In this document: positions 45,037 to 54,271 of the stretch, in pieces
Layout: the number at the start of each line of letters is the position of its first letter
How positions within the stretch are numbered: the first letter of the stretch is position 1
From: Legionella adelaidensis
GTDB taxonomy: Bacteria > Pseudomonadota > Gammaproteobacteria > Legionellales > Legionellaceae
Reading direction: 5' to 3'
NCBI RefSeq assembly: GCF_900637865.1
Contig: NZ_LR134433.1
Coordinates: 186,001-250,000 of the forward strand
DNA: 64,000 nt
Notes under the pieces: generated by a model
Databases searched by the model: none
What the model was told of the DNA's origin: nothing
What the model saw: the letters and a program-made list of their open reading frames with translations, nothing else
Position numbers and translations under genes: made by a program

Positions 45037-47573
45037 GGTACGATTACCGTTAATGGGTTAGAAACAATACCATCTTTTCTGCCAATGATTGTACAGGAAC
45101 CATTCCTACCATACATTTTCAGATAGGTTTGGGACTGGGTACGTCCAATATGACAGGTGATATTACCAGTTCGGTTAATTACGGTGTAGACGGTAGGCCC
45201 GGATCCAGCTACGGGCAAGGGCCCTAGTAGAACGGGTCTGCCACAACAAACAATAGCCGGATTTACAATAGGTGATCCATTGACCGTAGCGGGTATGTTA
45301 ACGGACGAAGGAGAGGGGTAGCCTAAAAAGTTTAATTCTACGTACGTGGGCGCTCCGGCTGGTAAATAAGAAACCGTATAACTCGGGGTTCTTCCCGTAA
45401 ATCGGATAGCGTCAAATCTACCTGTAATACCTGCTGAAGTTAGTAGGGTATAACGCCCAGGTTTAGCGGTTGAATCCAAGGTAATTTCCAAAGTCCCTGC
45501 TAATGAAGCAGCTCCTGTAACTGCGACTAGAGATGTGCCAGCAGAATTGATATTAATATGGACAAGACTTCCCAACGCACCTGTAGTTGGCGAATTTAAG
45601 GTCAAGCTTCCAAGAGTAAGAGTCGAGCCAATATCGGGAGAGATAGTTCCGGAATTGGCAAAAACATTCCCGGTCAAAGTCCCACTACCGCTAAGCTGAC
45701 CCCTTTGCGCGCTGAAGCCGCTATTTCTACAAACGAAAACCGGTGCTTGATCTATTAATCCATTGACTTTGAAATTTGCATTGTTGATTGTGACAGTTCC
45801 TTGATAGTCGGTTGTGCCCTGATAAATCACCGATCCATTTCCTCTTACAAAGACACCGGTTCCTCCAGCGCCGAAAATTGTATCATCAGTAAACGCAACC
45901 TGCTCCCCAAGTGTTAAAACATCATCAGCATTTTGAGCCAGAAAGGTAAGCGAAGAACCGGTACGTAGGAAAATACTATTCCCCCATGCGGATCCATCTG
46001 TACCATCTGTTCCCCCCGGGCCTCCGGTACCATGCGTTCCTGCTTGCGTGGTATTGTTAGTGGTATTAAAAGTAGTCGGTATCCCGGAAAAAGCTTGTAT
46101 GGTGAAACTCAAACTTGTATCCACAAAAATAGCACCACCGAGACCACTTCCTCCTCCGCCTCCGCCACCCCCCAAACCCATTCCATAGGAATTGGCGCCT
46201 AGTCCTCCGGAGCCTCCACCAAGATTGCCGGTATCATTTCCGCCTGAAGCAGTGGGCCCATTCGAAGGCCCACCACCGCCGCCTCCTCCCCCGCCAAGAG
46301 AATCGCCGCCGTTGGCAGAGGTCGTACCGGATTGGTTAACCCCACCGCCTCCACCACCACCGCCGAATCCACCGAATCCTGCTTGGACAGTATAGTCTGT
46401 ATCATAAGCTCCCGTTCCAGCGCCACCGCCACCACCACCACCATAGCCACCAGAACCTGCATGCCCATCCACTTCATTTGAAGGAGCCGTTATAACGATT
46501 CCACCTCCGCCACCTCCTGCACCGTCTCCTCCATTACCTCCAGAAGGTGCGGCCATTAAAAACTGTGCTCGAAGAGGAGGGGTGTTACCTTGACCCGATG
46601 TTCCATTCAACCCTAAACTGCCGCCACCGCCTCCTCCAAATACAGGGGAACCTCCTACGGAACCACCACCACCGCCCCCGCCGGCATTGTTTCCTCCACT
46701 ATTACCTCCTCCACCAGAACCCGCTGTAATAGTCAGCCCATATCCATTTCCATCTTGTCCACCATCTTGATCCGAGCCTCCATTTCCTAAATTTGTAAGA
46801 ACTCCTATGGTAGCCCGTGATCCTAAACCACCCCCTCCGCCGCCACCACCGCCGAGTAAGTCATAGGCGAGTGTGACATTTCCTCCATCACCACCAAAAC
46901 CACCTCCGCCGGCCCCACCAGTAATTCCAGCAGTGGTAACAGATCCCCCATTGCCACTAAAACCCCCGCCACCGCCGCCGCCCTCATTACCAGTAGCAGC
47001 GAGACTAAAATAATTCCCTCCATTCCCGCCTACGGCGGAACAGCTATTTATCGATACATTAATCAAAGTAATCGAAGGATTTGAGCCATTTAAAAAAGTT
47101 TGGGGGGCGTAAATGGCACCTCCGGCGCCCATTCCTCCACCGCCACCGGCTATCCCGTCACCACCATTACCCCCTTTCGCAGTAAGGTTTTGAAAAATAA
47201 TATTTTGGATTGTCACATTCCCTATAGGGATAAAAAATCCGCTATAAGCACCGCTGTTTCCATCAATCGTAACGGTGGGAATAGAGCCTGGATTGCCAAT
47301 AGTGATATTCACGGGGTTTGGGGAATTATTAATAATGGGCAGAATTCCATTGAGTTGGATAGTCATGGGAAAGGCAAAAACAATTGCATAGTCATCAGGG
47401 GTATTGTTTAAATCTTGATTCATCGAATTCAACCAATATCTTAAATCGCCCACCTCCCCCATACCACCCGGGTCATTATCTGTACTGAGAGTAACGGTGA
47501 GCGTGGTCAAGGCGTATAAAGAATGTGAGATGAAAAAAAAGACCAAATATATCCAATATTTGCACTTAAACAT
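45033..47573 (-). CDS. Large glycine-rich, autotransporter-passenger-like surface protein
   Basis: 846 residues with a signal peptide (YWIYLVFFFISHSLYA). The first 150 residues look like a beta-helix polymorphic-repeat start (ITIGNPGSIPTVTIDGNSGA). Residues about 140-490 are extremely glycine-rich, with runs of five to nine Gly and motifs such as GGNGGDGAGGGGGG. The C-terminal third reads like an autotransporter passenger (GSGTLTGNVFANSGTISPDI, GSLVHININSAG, ISP-DIG). It lacks its own C-terminal barrel; the next gene, coupled by ATGA, encodes a barrel. A surface or matrix role is inferred. Confidence 0.75.
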   Translation of the reverse strand: MFKCKYWIYLVFFFISHSLYALTTLTVTLSTDNDPGGMGEVGDLRYWLNSMNQDLNNTPDDYAIVFAFPMTIQLNGILPIINNSPNPVNITIGNPGSIPTVTIDGNSGAYSGFFIPIGNVTIQNIIFQNLTAKGGNGGDGIAGGGGGMGAGGAIYAPQTFLNGSNPSITLINVSINSCSAVGGNGGNYFSLAATGNEGGGGGGGFSGNGGSVTTAGITGGAGGGGFGGDGGNVTLAYDLLGGGGGGGGGLGSRATIGVLTNLGNGGSDQDGGQDGNGYGLTITAGSGGGGNSGGNNAGGGGGGGSVGGSPVFGGGGGGSLGLNGTSGQGNTPPLRAQFLMAAPSGGNGGDGAGGGGGGIVITAPSNEVDGHAGSGGYGGGGGGGAGTGAYDTDYTVQAGFGGFGGGGGGGGVNQSGTTSANGGDSLGGGGGGGGGPSNGPTASGGNDTGNLGGGSGGLGANSYGMGLGGGGGGGGSGLGGAIFVDTSLSFTIQAFSGIPTTFNTTNNTTQAGTHGTGGPGGTDGTDGSAWGNSIFLRTGSSLTFLAQNADDVLTLGEQVAFTDDTIFGAGGTGVFVRGNGSVIYQGTTDYQGTVTINNANFKVNGLIDQAPVFVCRNSGFSAQRGQLSGSGTLTGNVFANSGTISPDIGSTLTLGSLTLNSPTTGALGSLVHININSAGTSLVAVTGAASLAGTLEITLDSTAKPGRYTLLTSAGITGRFDAIRFTGRTPSYTVSYLPAGAPTYVELNFLGYPSPSSVNIPATVNGSPIVNPAIVCCGRPVLLGPLPVAGSGPTVYTVINRTGNITCHIGRTQSQTYLKMYGRNGSCTIIGRKDGIVSNPLTVIVP

Positions 47574-48073
47574 GAGAATCCCTATTATTATTTTTCAACA
47601 TCATCATGTAAAAAAACAATCTGATGTTACCGCGAATTAATAAAAACCACGCTCTGAAATCTACCGCACATGCACACTCAAACCCTGCTTTAATCAAAAG
47701 CACAACGAGCCTCGCAACTTCAAACTCTTTTCGAGGCAAAAATTATCTTTTGACACCCGAGCTGGTTACGAAACTTAAACAGGTGCGAACCAAGCGTCTG
47801 ACGCAGCATTAAAAAATAATTGTTCTCATACGTGAATTTGAAACAATATGTTGGCAAATACCCTATTACCAATGAGTGATAAAATTCTATGTTATCGTAC
47901 AATATCATGGGCTTTTCTCAAAAGAGTATTTGTGCCTATTTCTATATGAAAATAAAGGAATTTTACGAAATAAAGCTATCTACCTTACCCTATAGAGTTC
48001 GTCTCACTCATTAGGGTGACAATTGTATATTTTTTGTGTCAAAATGATTCACTCGTGTTTTATCAGCAACGTT
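47574..48073. other. 500-base gap, at most one doubtful small reading frame
   Basis: The gap holds the upstream region of the glycine-rich gene and of the monooxygenase. A 62-codon frame at 47624-47812 (plus; ends ELVTKLKQVRTKRLTQH) has no ribosome binding site, and I do not count it as a gene. The rest is AT-rich with no RNA or repeat that I can support. Confidence 0.4.
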
Positions 48074-49375
48074 ATGAAAGAAAAAGTTGATTGTCTTATT
48101 ATTGGTGGTTCTATTGCAGGTTGTGTAACGGCGATCCTTCTCTCCCGTTTAGGGATAAAAGTCACCATTCTTGAACGCTCTTCCGCAGAATTAAAAGGGC
48201 AAGGAACAGGAATTACCTTACCTGTTCCACTCGTCAATAAATGCATTGAACTCGATCTTTTTGATAGCAATATCCCCCGTTTACCTATTGAAACGCGCGC
48301 ATTTTTTCGTAAGTCTTCCCTAACAGCCCAGGCGGAAAAAATTTGGGAACAACCTATAAAAGCGTGTACTTTAAACTGGATGGATGTGTATCGTAATCTT
48401 CGTAAAAGACTCCAAGGTATCGATTTTTTCCCTTCCGTAAACGTCACCAAGATACAAAAAGAACCCGATGGCCATTATTATTTAGAAACGGCGTGTAGAA
48501 AGGTTTTCAATGCTGATATTGTCATTGCAGCAGATGGTGTTGAATCCACAATACGTAACCAATGTCTGCCTAAAAGCACGGAGGCATACGCTGGCTATAT
48601 CGCTTGGAGAGGGGTACTTGAAGAAACCTCGTTTAAGTTAGACCATCCTTTGCCCTATTACGTTTTCCCCAACGGCCACCTTTTATTCTATCGCATTCCC
48701 GGGGAGGGCTATGAGCAAACAGGGAAAACGTTGCTGAATTGGTTAATGTATGAAGTCACACCGGTGGATATGTTAGCAGCGCGGTTAACCGACTGTAAAA
48801 ATATACGCCACACTCGCTCTATACCTCCAAAAGCATTACATGAAGATCAACGGCAACATCTACACGATTTTGCTAATCAACAGCTACCGCCAATGATTGC
48901 AAAAATCATACGCAGCACGCCATATCCATTTATTCAAGCTATTTTTGATGCACAGATCCCACCTTATGAAGATAATCAGCTAATCTTTATGGGAGATGCA
49001 GCAACAACTTTGCGTCCCCATAGTGGCTCAGGTGCAATGAAAGCATTAAGTCAGGCTATTAATCTCTTTGAATTTATTAGCGCCCACCGCGATGCCGATA
49101 TTTTTATGCTTTTATCCCAATGGAAAAATTTGCAACAAAAGAGTAATGCGGAGGAAATTGAAAAAGCAAAAATTATGGGTAAAGCCTTAGTAACAGCCCC
49201 TCCTTCTTGGCAAGATATGACACAAGAAAAGTTTGATGTGTGGTGGTCGCAAGTAATGAAAGCACAGAGCTGGTATGCAACCCCGCAATTGTCAAAAAGC
49301 AGCGCAAGAATTTTTGCGACTACTAAACCAGAAGACGGCAAAAGAGTAGCATCTATTTTAGAAGCAAAACTATAA
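48074..49375 (+). CDS. FAD-dependent monooxygenase (class A)
   Basis: 433 residues from the ATG at 48074. Its FAD motif IIGGSIAGCVTAILLSRLG, the DG motif IVIAADGVESTIR and the GD motif FMGDAATTLRPHSGSGAMKA mark a p-hydroxybenzoate-hydroxylase-type flavoprotein. In-frame codons upstream to 48023 are less likely as starts. The substrate is unknown. It is longer than, and not closely similar to, the enzyme at 31695-32840. Confidence 0.85.
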   Translation: MKEKVDCLIIGGSIAGCVTAILLSRLGIKVTILERSSAELKGQGTGITLPVPLVNKCIELDLFDSNIPRLPIETRAFFRKSSLTAQAEKIWEQPIKACTLNWMDVYRNLRKRLQGIDFFPSVNVTKIQKEPDGHYYLETACRKVFNADIVIAADGVESTIRNQCLPKSTEAYAGYIAWRGVLEETSFKLDHPLPYYVFPNGHLLFYRIPGEGYEQTGKTLLNWLMYEVTPVDMLAARLTDCKNIRHTRSIPPKALHEDQRQHLHDFANQQLPPMIAKIIRSTPYPFIQAIFDAQIPPYEDNQLIFMGDAATTLRPHSGSGAMKALSQAINLFEFISAHRDADIFMLLSQWKNLQQKSNAEEIEKAKIMGKALVTAPPSWQDMTQEKFDVWWSQVMKAQSWYATPQLSKSSARIFATTKPEDGKRVASILEAKL

Positions 49376-49448
49376 AAAATCTAAAATTCTTTTATCTCTA
49401 AGAATTTTTTTGGGGAACTTTTTCGGATTATAGTTTGTTAGGCGTCCT

Positions 49449-49600
49449 CTATTTTTTACTGGCTAAAATTACTTGATTCCCAGGTTGATCAATTTTATCA
49501 ATAAGAATATCGAATCCCGCTTGCTTAATCAAAGCAGAGTTCACCGGTGCAGGATGCCCACTATGACAAAATCGCTTAACAAACAGAACTCTGTGCGAGC
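49449..49600 (-). pseudogene. C-terminal scrap of a gene, possibly a methyltransferase
   Basis: A minus-strand open stretch reads FVKRFCHSGHPAPVNSALIK, then QAGFDILIDKIDQPGN and QVILASKK before a stop at 49449. It has protein-like composition but no start upstream, so it looks like a cut-off C terminus. SAM-dependent methyltransferases often end in a similar beta strand, but this is only a guess. It marks the left edge of the accessory region. Confidence 0.35.
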
Positions 49601-49767
49601 ATAGTAGGCTGAAAAATTATAAAAAATGGCTGGTTTCGGACTATTGTAGAGATGTAATTCGAGAGTAATTTGTATGGATGCCAAGCTATTGCCAGCAAGG
49701 TGACGTTAAGAAACTTAAGAAAACGTTATAATGCCCATATAAACCAGACAGTGAGGCCTAGGGACAA

Positions 49768-50478
49768 ATGGAAAATCTATGCTATTTATATGACTTATTA
49801 AATAAATTTAATCATTGGTATTTTCTTAGAGAAACTGTTTGTAAGAACAACCTTCGAAAGGCTATGTTTCTTATAAGTTGGATTTTTATAATCTTATTGT
49901 GTTATTTATCTTTCACAGTTCATGAAGCGATTTTTCTATTATTAGCACTATCAATGTTTTTCCAGCTTTATACTGTTTTCCATACAATGGATAAAGACTA
50001 TGCATCATTTATCCCACCCAAAACTCACAAATTATTAAACCACCATTATCGCAGCTTAAGGTTATATTCAATTAAAAAAATTTTACAGCAAGATAGAGTC
50101 TATGAAAAAAATTTTCTAAATAAATCCTTAGCAGAATGCGAGGCCTTTTTGCTTTTAGAAGCTAACAGTAATGCATCTTTTTATAAACACCCATTAGCGG
50201 GTGCTTTCATAGCTATTGCTACCTTTATACTTGGGAATACCATTTGGGAATCAATCAATAAAATACATATTTTATTTTTTTATTTTCTAATCTCAATGTA
50301 TTTATTTATATGGGTTTTACCTATGTTTGAAAGTCGATATCAAAAGATACGGACAATTAAATTTTTTTTATGTACGTTTAAGAGTGAATTAGAATATACA
50401 GAGTTTGATTCAATCGAGAAAGAAGCATCTCTAATTGCAAGGAGCCGGTCCACAGGTCTAATTGGTCTGATTGACTAA
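49768..50478 (+). CDS. Membrane protein of unknown function
   Basis: 236 residues with four hydrophobic segments in two pairs (about 32-48 and 52-70, then 142-160 and 168-186) separated by a polar, helical stretch of about 70 residues. It ends in a polar tail with ESRYQKIRTIKFF. TAGGGA lies before the ATG. I recognise no family. It is AT-rich and lies next to defence genes, so it may be part of the accessory set. Confidence 0.6.
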   Translation: MENLCYLYDLLNKFNHWYFLRETVCKNNLRKAMFLISWIFIILLCYLSFTVHEAIFLLLALSMFFQLYTVFHTMDKDYASFIPPKTHKLLNHHYRSLRLYSIKKILQQDRVYEKNFLNKSLAECEAFLLLEANSNASFYKHPLAGAFIAIATFILGNTIWESINKIHILFFYFLISMYLFIWVLPMFESRYQKIRTIKFFLCTFKSELEYTEFDSIEKEASLIARSRSTGLIGLID

Positions 50479-50529
50479 TTTTATTTACCTGATTGGCGAA
50501 AAGTAACACATGAAATTTTAATAAAATTA

Positions 50530-50558
50530 TTGCACACAATGCCCTTCCTGTATATAAT
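50530..50558 (+). promoter_or_regulatory. Sigma-70-type promoter giving a leaderless transcript
   Basis: TTGCAC (50530-50535), a 17-base spacer and a perfect TATAAT (50553-50558) lie directly before the DUF6088 gene. The ATG is at 50565, only 6 bases after the -10 box, where transcription would start. There is no room for a ribosome binding site, so the message is predicted to be leaderless. Confidence 0.75.
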
Positions 50559-50564
50559 ATAACC

Positions 50565-51146
50565 ATGAATGCATTAAAGCGTGACAACCTATATTCCCAT
50601 ATGAAAGCCGGCTTCGTTTATCGGAGAGAGGATTTGTTGTCTTTTTCAAGCAATTTGGATAGAGATCTCAATACCTTAGTGGAAGCAAACAAACTCAAAA
50701 AGCCAGCAACAGGTTTATATTACAAACCAAAGCATTCTCGTTTTGGATTACTACCACCGACTGATGAAGCACTTGTTAAAGGTTTTCTTAATAAGCCCTT
50801 TCTCATGTATTCATGGAATGATTACAATAAATTGGGCTTAGGCCTGACGCAGCTTTATAATCAAGTAGTTGTTTATAACAGTGAACGCCACGAGGATAAA
50901 AGGCTTGGAAATCGAGTTTTCTCTTTTAAACGCCCAAGTAATGGTTTCCCAACCAAACTGACTAAAGAATTTTTATTGGTGGACTTATTAAATAATGCGA
51001 AATATTTAACGGAAGATGTAAGCCAATTGCAATTAAAAGTTGCTAAAAACCTTGAGCAGTTTGATAAAGTCCAATTGATGAAACTATCTGCTAAATATGG
51101 CAAAGTTGCCACCAGAAAATATTTATATACCCTCCTTGAAAACTAA
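50565..51146 (+). CDS. DUF6088 / AbiEi-like antitoxin
   Basis: 193 residues. An N-terminal winged-helix-like part (GFVYRREDLLSFSSNLDRDL and LVEANKLKKPATGLYYKPKH) and a C-terminal region with LTKEFLLVDLLNNAKYLTED resemble DUF6088 proteins, which pair with AbiEii nucleotidyltransferases as type IV-like toxin-antitoxin or abortive-infection systems. Its stop is one base before the start of the AbiEii gene. It is predicted to be translated from a leaderless message. Confidence 0.75.
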   Translation: MNALKRDNLYSHMKAGFVYRREDLLSFSSNLDRDLNTLVEANKLKKPATGLYYKPKHSRFGLLPPTDEALVKGFLNKPFLMYSWNDYNKLGLGLTQLYNQVVVYNSERHEDKRLGNRVFSFKRPSNGFPTKLTKEFLLVDLLNNAKYLTEDVSQLQLKVAKNLEQFDKVQLMKLSAKYGKVATRKYLYTLLEN

Positions 51147-51147
51147 T

Positions 51148-52082
51148 ATGTTTTTACACGAATTACCTGATGCAAAAGATTTATTCATGGTGATTTCCGA
51201 AGAAAAAGGCATAAGCCCCAGTATTGTTGAGAAGGATTATTGGGTTATGCATGCCTTGTGGGGATTGCAACAACAGCATGATTTTGAATTAAAAGGCGGA
51301 ACGTCATTATCCAAGGGTTTTAATCTCATCAATCGATTTTCTGAGGATATTGATGTCCAAGTACATCCCAAGCCAGAACTGAACCTGAAGATTGGCAAGA
51401 ACCATGACAAGGCAAGCCACATAGAAGCAAGAAGCATATTTTTCGATAATGTATCTGAACAATTGACAATACAAGACCTCTCTTTTAGCCGTGATTATGA
51501 ATTTGATGATAAAAAAATGAGAAGTGCTGGAATCAGAGGCCAATATATCTCTCACTTTGAGCCGCTTAAAGCCTTGAAAGAAGGTGTTTTGTTTGAAATG
51601 GGATTTGATAAAACAACGCCATATGAAGAAAAAGATATTAGCTCGTGGGCTTATAACAAAGTAATAACGTCTGGCATTAAAGTATTTGATAACCGGGCAT
51701 TAAAAGTAAAATGTTATTGCCCGGAATATACCTTTGTAGAAAAGCTACAAACCCTCTCTACAAAATATCGCAGAAATAAAGCTGAAAAAACCACGTCGCC
51801 GGTTAATTTTATTCGGCACTATTATGATGTCTATATGTTATTACAAAATGAAAGGATATTGGACTTTATCAGTACAGATGATTACAAACATACAAGGCTG
51901 AAAAATTTGGCCGGGATGATGAGTTAGATCTATGCAAAAACCCTGCTTTCTTATTATCTGAAGCTGGAGAGTTGGATACCTTTAGCAAACTTTACGATCA
52001 AAAATCCGAAATATATTTTGGAAATCATCCTCAATTCAGTGAGATTCTTGAACTTATCAAACAATTCAGTACAAAAATATAG
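51148..52082 (+). pseudogene. AbiEii-type nucleotidyltransferase, frameshifted near the C terminus
   Basis: The first 260 residues are intact: a nucleotidyltransferase core with ELKGGTSLSKGF (GGTS, 50-53) and SEDIDV (65-69), the GS-x-DxD-like pattern of the AbiEii family. The frame stops at 51927, but the reading sense continues in the -1 frame as EKFGRDDELDLCKNPAFLLS, then EAGELDTFSKLYDQKSEIYF, to a TAG at 52082. A one-base loss around 51900-51910 (an A-rich run) explains it. The core active site precedes the shift, so partial function cannot be excluded. Confidence 0.75.
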
Positions 52083-52261
52083 GAAACCCACATATAAGGT
52101 AAATTTTCCTGCTCGTACCTTAAGGCATGGAAATTAAGGCATAGTTTCTTTTAATTTCATTATTTCGAGTATTACTAGAAATTTTAGATTAAAAATAAAC
52201 CCTTAGATGAATTCGCCGCGCATTTCTCCGCTAAATTATATTATGCTAGAGCTCAGATAGA

Positions 52262-52519
52262 GTGCGGCCTCATCCCATTTTGATCAAAGCAATACCCATT
52301 TATAGAATAACATTTCCTAACATGCGGCAAAATTTCCTAGAAACTCTGAGGATCTCTGTTAGAAATATACAGCGGATGAAGCAATTTGGCACGCTTACTC
52401 TGGTTAACAATTACGGCATAAGCTGTGTCGCAATATATATCTTATCTAAATCAATTTCCACTGATTTGAAAGGTAGTTTACCGACAGTAGAAGAAATTGA
52501 AGCGGAGTTAAATGAATAA
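52262..52519 (+). CDS. Doubtful small reading frame or gene remnant
   Basis: 85 codons, ending LPTVEEIEAELNE, an acidic tail of the kind seen at the C terminus of some transposase-related nucleases. No ribosome binding site or family is clear. It may be the end of a lost gene. The 180 bases before it contain nothing that I can support. Confidence 0.25.
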   Translation: MRPHPILIKAIPIYRITFPNMRQNFLETLRISVRNIQRMKQFGTLTLVNNYGISCVAIYILSKSISTDLKGSLPTVEEIEAELNE

Positions 52520-52520
52520 G

Positions 52521-53042
52521 TTAATTTGAAGAAGTCATTGGCATAATGTCTCTATCGAAAAAATAATAATGAAGAATTGGCTTCAATGAATTAAAAGCAT
52601 TTTCAACAATATAATACTGTGAAACATTGGCTCCATCACCTGATGGAGATAGTGGGACACTAATACAAAGATATTTATTGTTATTAAATACTATTTTTAG
52701 CCAATCTGACGTAGGAGCAATATCTGCGCCTGGAGTATAAGAAGGATTAACTGAATGATTTTGAGCTTTGTTTAAATTGATACGAGAAGATTTGAGAATT
52801 AGATAGTTTTCATCCTTACAGATGATCGATCCGAAATTAAAAGTTCCTTTTGTCGATTCAAAATGATTTAAGCAACCAGGCTCATCGTCACCTAAGCCTG
52901 CTGGGGATATAAGTTCACTTACAGTTACCGATGAATTAACTGCTTTAGCATTTTTGCAAGATCCAATAACTTCTGCAGGCACTTCCGATATTGCAGTTTG
53001 GGCAATCAAAATACCTAAAAATAAAAAAATCACTCGTATCAT
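52521..53042 (-). CDS. Small exported protein, candidate immunity protein
   Basis: 173 residues from the ATG at 53042, which overlaps the hydrolase stop (ATGA). A signal peptide (MIRVIFLFLGILIAQTAIS) directs it to the periplasm. The mature part has four Cys (SCKNAK, GCLNHF, ICKDENY, LCISV) that could form disulfides. Being coupled to a cell-wall hydrolase gene, it is a candidate periplasmic inhibitor; this rests on context only. Confidence 0.55.
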   Translation of the reverse strand: MIRVIFLFLGILIAQTAISEVPAEVIGSCKNAKAVNSSVTVSELISPAGLGDDEPGCLNHFESTKGTFNFGSIICKDENYLILKSSRINLNKAQNHSVNPSYTPGADIAPTSDWLKIVFNNNKYLCISVPLSPSGDGANVSQYYIVENAFNSLKPILHYYFFDRDIMPMTSSN

Positions 53043-53899
53043 CGACATTGTTTCACCCCCTTAGCATTCATAAATTCTTTTGTGTATTTCCAAAACACCG
53101 TTTCCCCATATCCAGCTGTTGATTCATAGGTAAAATCATATACACCGTTTGCGCCATGCTTGTTAGCGGGCTGACTATCGCCAACAGACAGTACATCATG
53201 TAGGGGATTTGTAAATTTATATCCTTCGAGATAATGTGGTTGTTTCGCCCCTAGAGTTACTAAGTCAAAACCATCCCAAAAACATCCACCATTTGCATAA
53301 TCAATCCCATTCGGATCGAGAGCATTTGATACCGCTTTATATACTTCTGGATATTCAATTTCAACATCGGAGCACATGACTAGGCGGTATCTTATCACCC
53401 TATTTTTAACTGCAGAAGAATAACCGGGTTTTTTAGCAATTAATTGATTAACTGACTTATAGTGATAAGAGTCTCTGAATCGGATAACTGCATTAGCAAT
53501 AGCAGCTTTTTCTTCAAAGGTACCATTAGGAGAAGCTTCCCCATAAACGATAGCAGCAAGTAATTTTATCTCAGATACTTCAGATGGTTTTGCAGAACAA
53601 TTTGGTTCTGGACGAGTGCAATATAATTCATCTGAGCTGAGAGTCCAAGTATTGTTTAGGCATGCATGAAAAACATTGCAGCTCCACCAAGGAACATTGA
53701 AATAAGCGAGGCTCCCATTAGCACAGTACCAGGTATCTGCACCTAATAACATATTATTTGAGGGGGAATAACAAGCAGGATCAATCCTTTTTGAGGGTAC
53801 GACTTTCCAAAGATAACCATAGGTAATTAATTGACTACAGGCATCTTCATAGTTAGTGCCAACTACAACCTTAGGACCAGCATTGATTATATAGGCCAA
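53039..53899 (-). pseudogene. SleB-like cell-wall hydrolase, 5' end cut by an IS
   Basis: About 286 residues remain, opening at the IS edge (a TTG abuts the element), so the real N terminus is missing. A Cys-rich segment (residues about 20-115) with WYCANGSLAYFNVPWWSCN precedes a hydrolase_2/SleB-like domain starting LLAAIVYGEASPNGTFEEKA, in which Glu of GEAS matches the catalytic Glu of that family. The C-terminal part has YDFTYESTAGYGETVFWKY. It may be the toxic end of a secreted effector, paired with the next gene. Confidence 0.6.
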
Positions 53900-53959
53900 T
53901 AATCTTACCGCGAAAAAACGGACACTAATTTGTTAAAATATATGACTTAACGAAGAGGT

Positions 53960-54271
53960 GTGAGCATGGTAAGACAATTAAGGAAATACAGTAAAGAATT
54001 CAAAGAAGAATCGGCTAAATTAGCGATTAGCTATGGAAACATCAATAAAGCAGCAGATGAATTAGGAATACCACGCCCCACTTTACACGAGTGGGTAAAC
54101 AAAGTTAAAGCTACAGGTGGATATGAAAATGATTCTGGACTTTTTCAACCGGTAAATGTTGCTAAGGTACTGGAAGAAAATAAAGAGTTAAAAAAACGCT
54201 TAGCACGCCTTGAGCAGGAGAAATTGATATTAAAAAAGGCGGCGACGTACTTCGCAAGGGAACTCGAGTGA
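53960..54271 (+). CDS. IS3-family transposase OrfA (copy 2)
   Basis: 103 residues, identical to the copy 1 protein: helix-turn-helix followed by a coiled coil. The slippery A-AAA-AAG at 54232-54238 is in register, and the -1 frame is open from there into orfB (GGDVLRKGTRVKYGF), supporting an OrfAB fusion by programmed frameshifting. Confidence 0.95.
   Translation: MSMVRQLRKYSKEFKEESAKLAISYGNINKAADELGIPRPTLHEWVNKVKATGGYENDSGLFQPVNVAKVLEENKELKKRLARLEQEKLILKKAATYFARELE

Noticed and set aside
46192..47411. Plus- and minus-strand reading frames across the glycine-rich region
   Set aside because: Poly-proline or skewed translations are complements of the Gly codons; no ribosome sites or family features.
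47624..47812. 62-codon plus-strand gene
   Set aside because: No ribosome binding site, no family resemblance, and it lies in an AT-rich promoter gap.
43930..53899. Past inversion between the two IS copies
   Set aside because: Copy 1 keeps matching CAA duplications and both effector halves face each other correctly, so the segment has not been inverted since that insertion.
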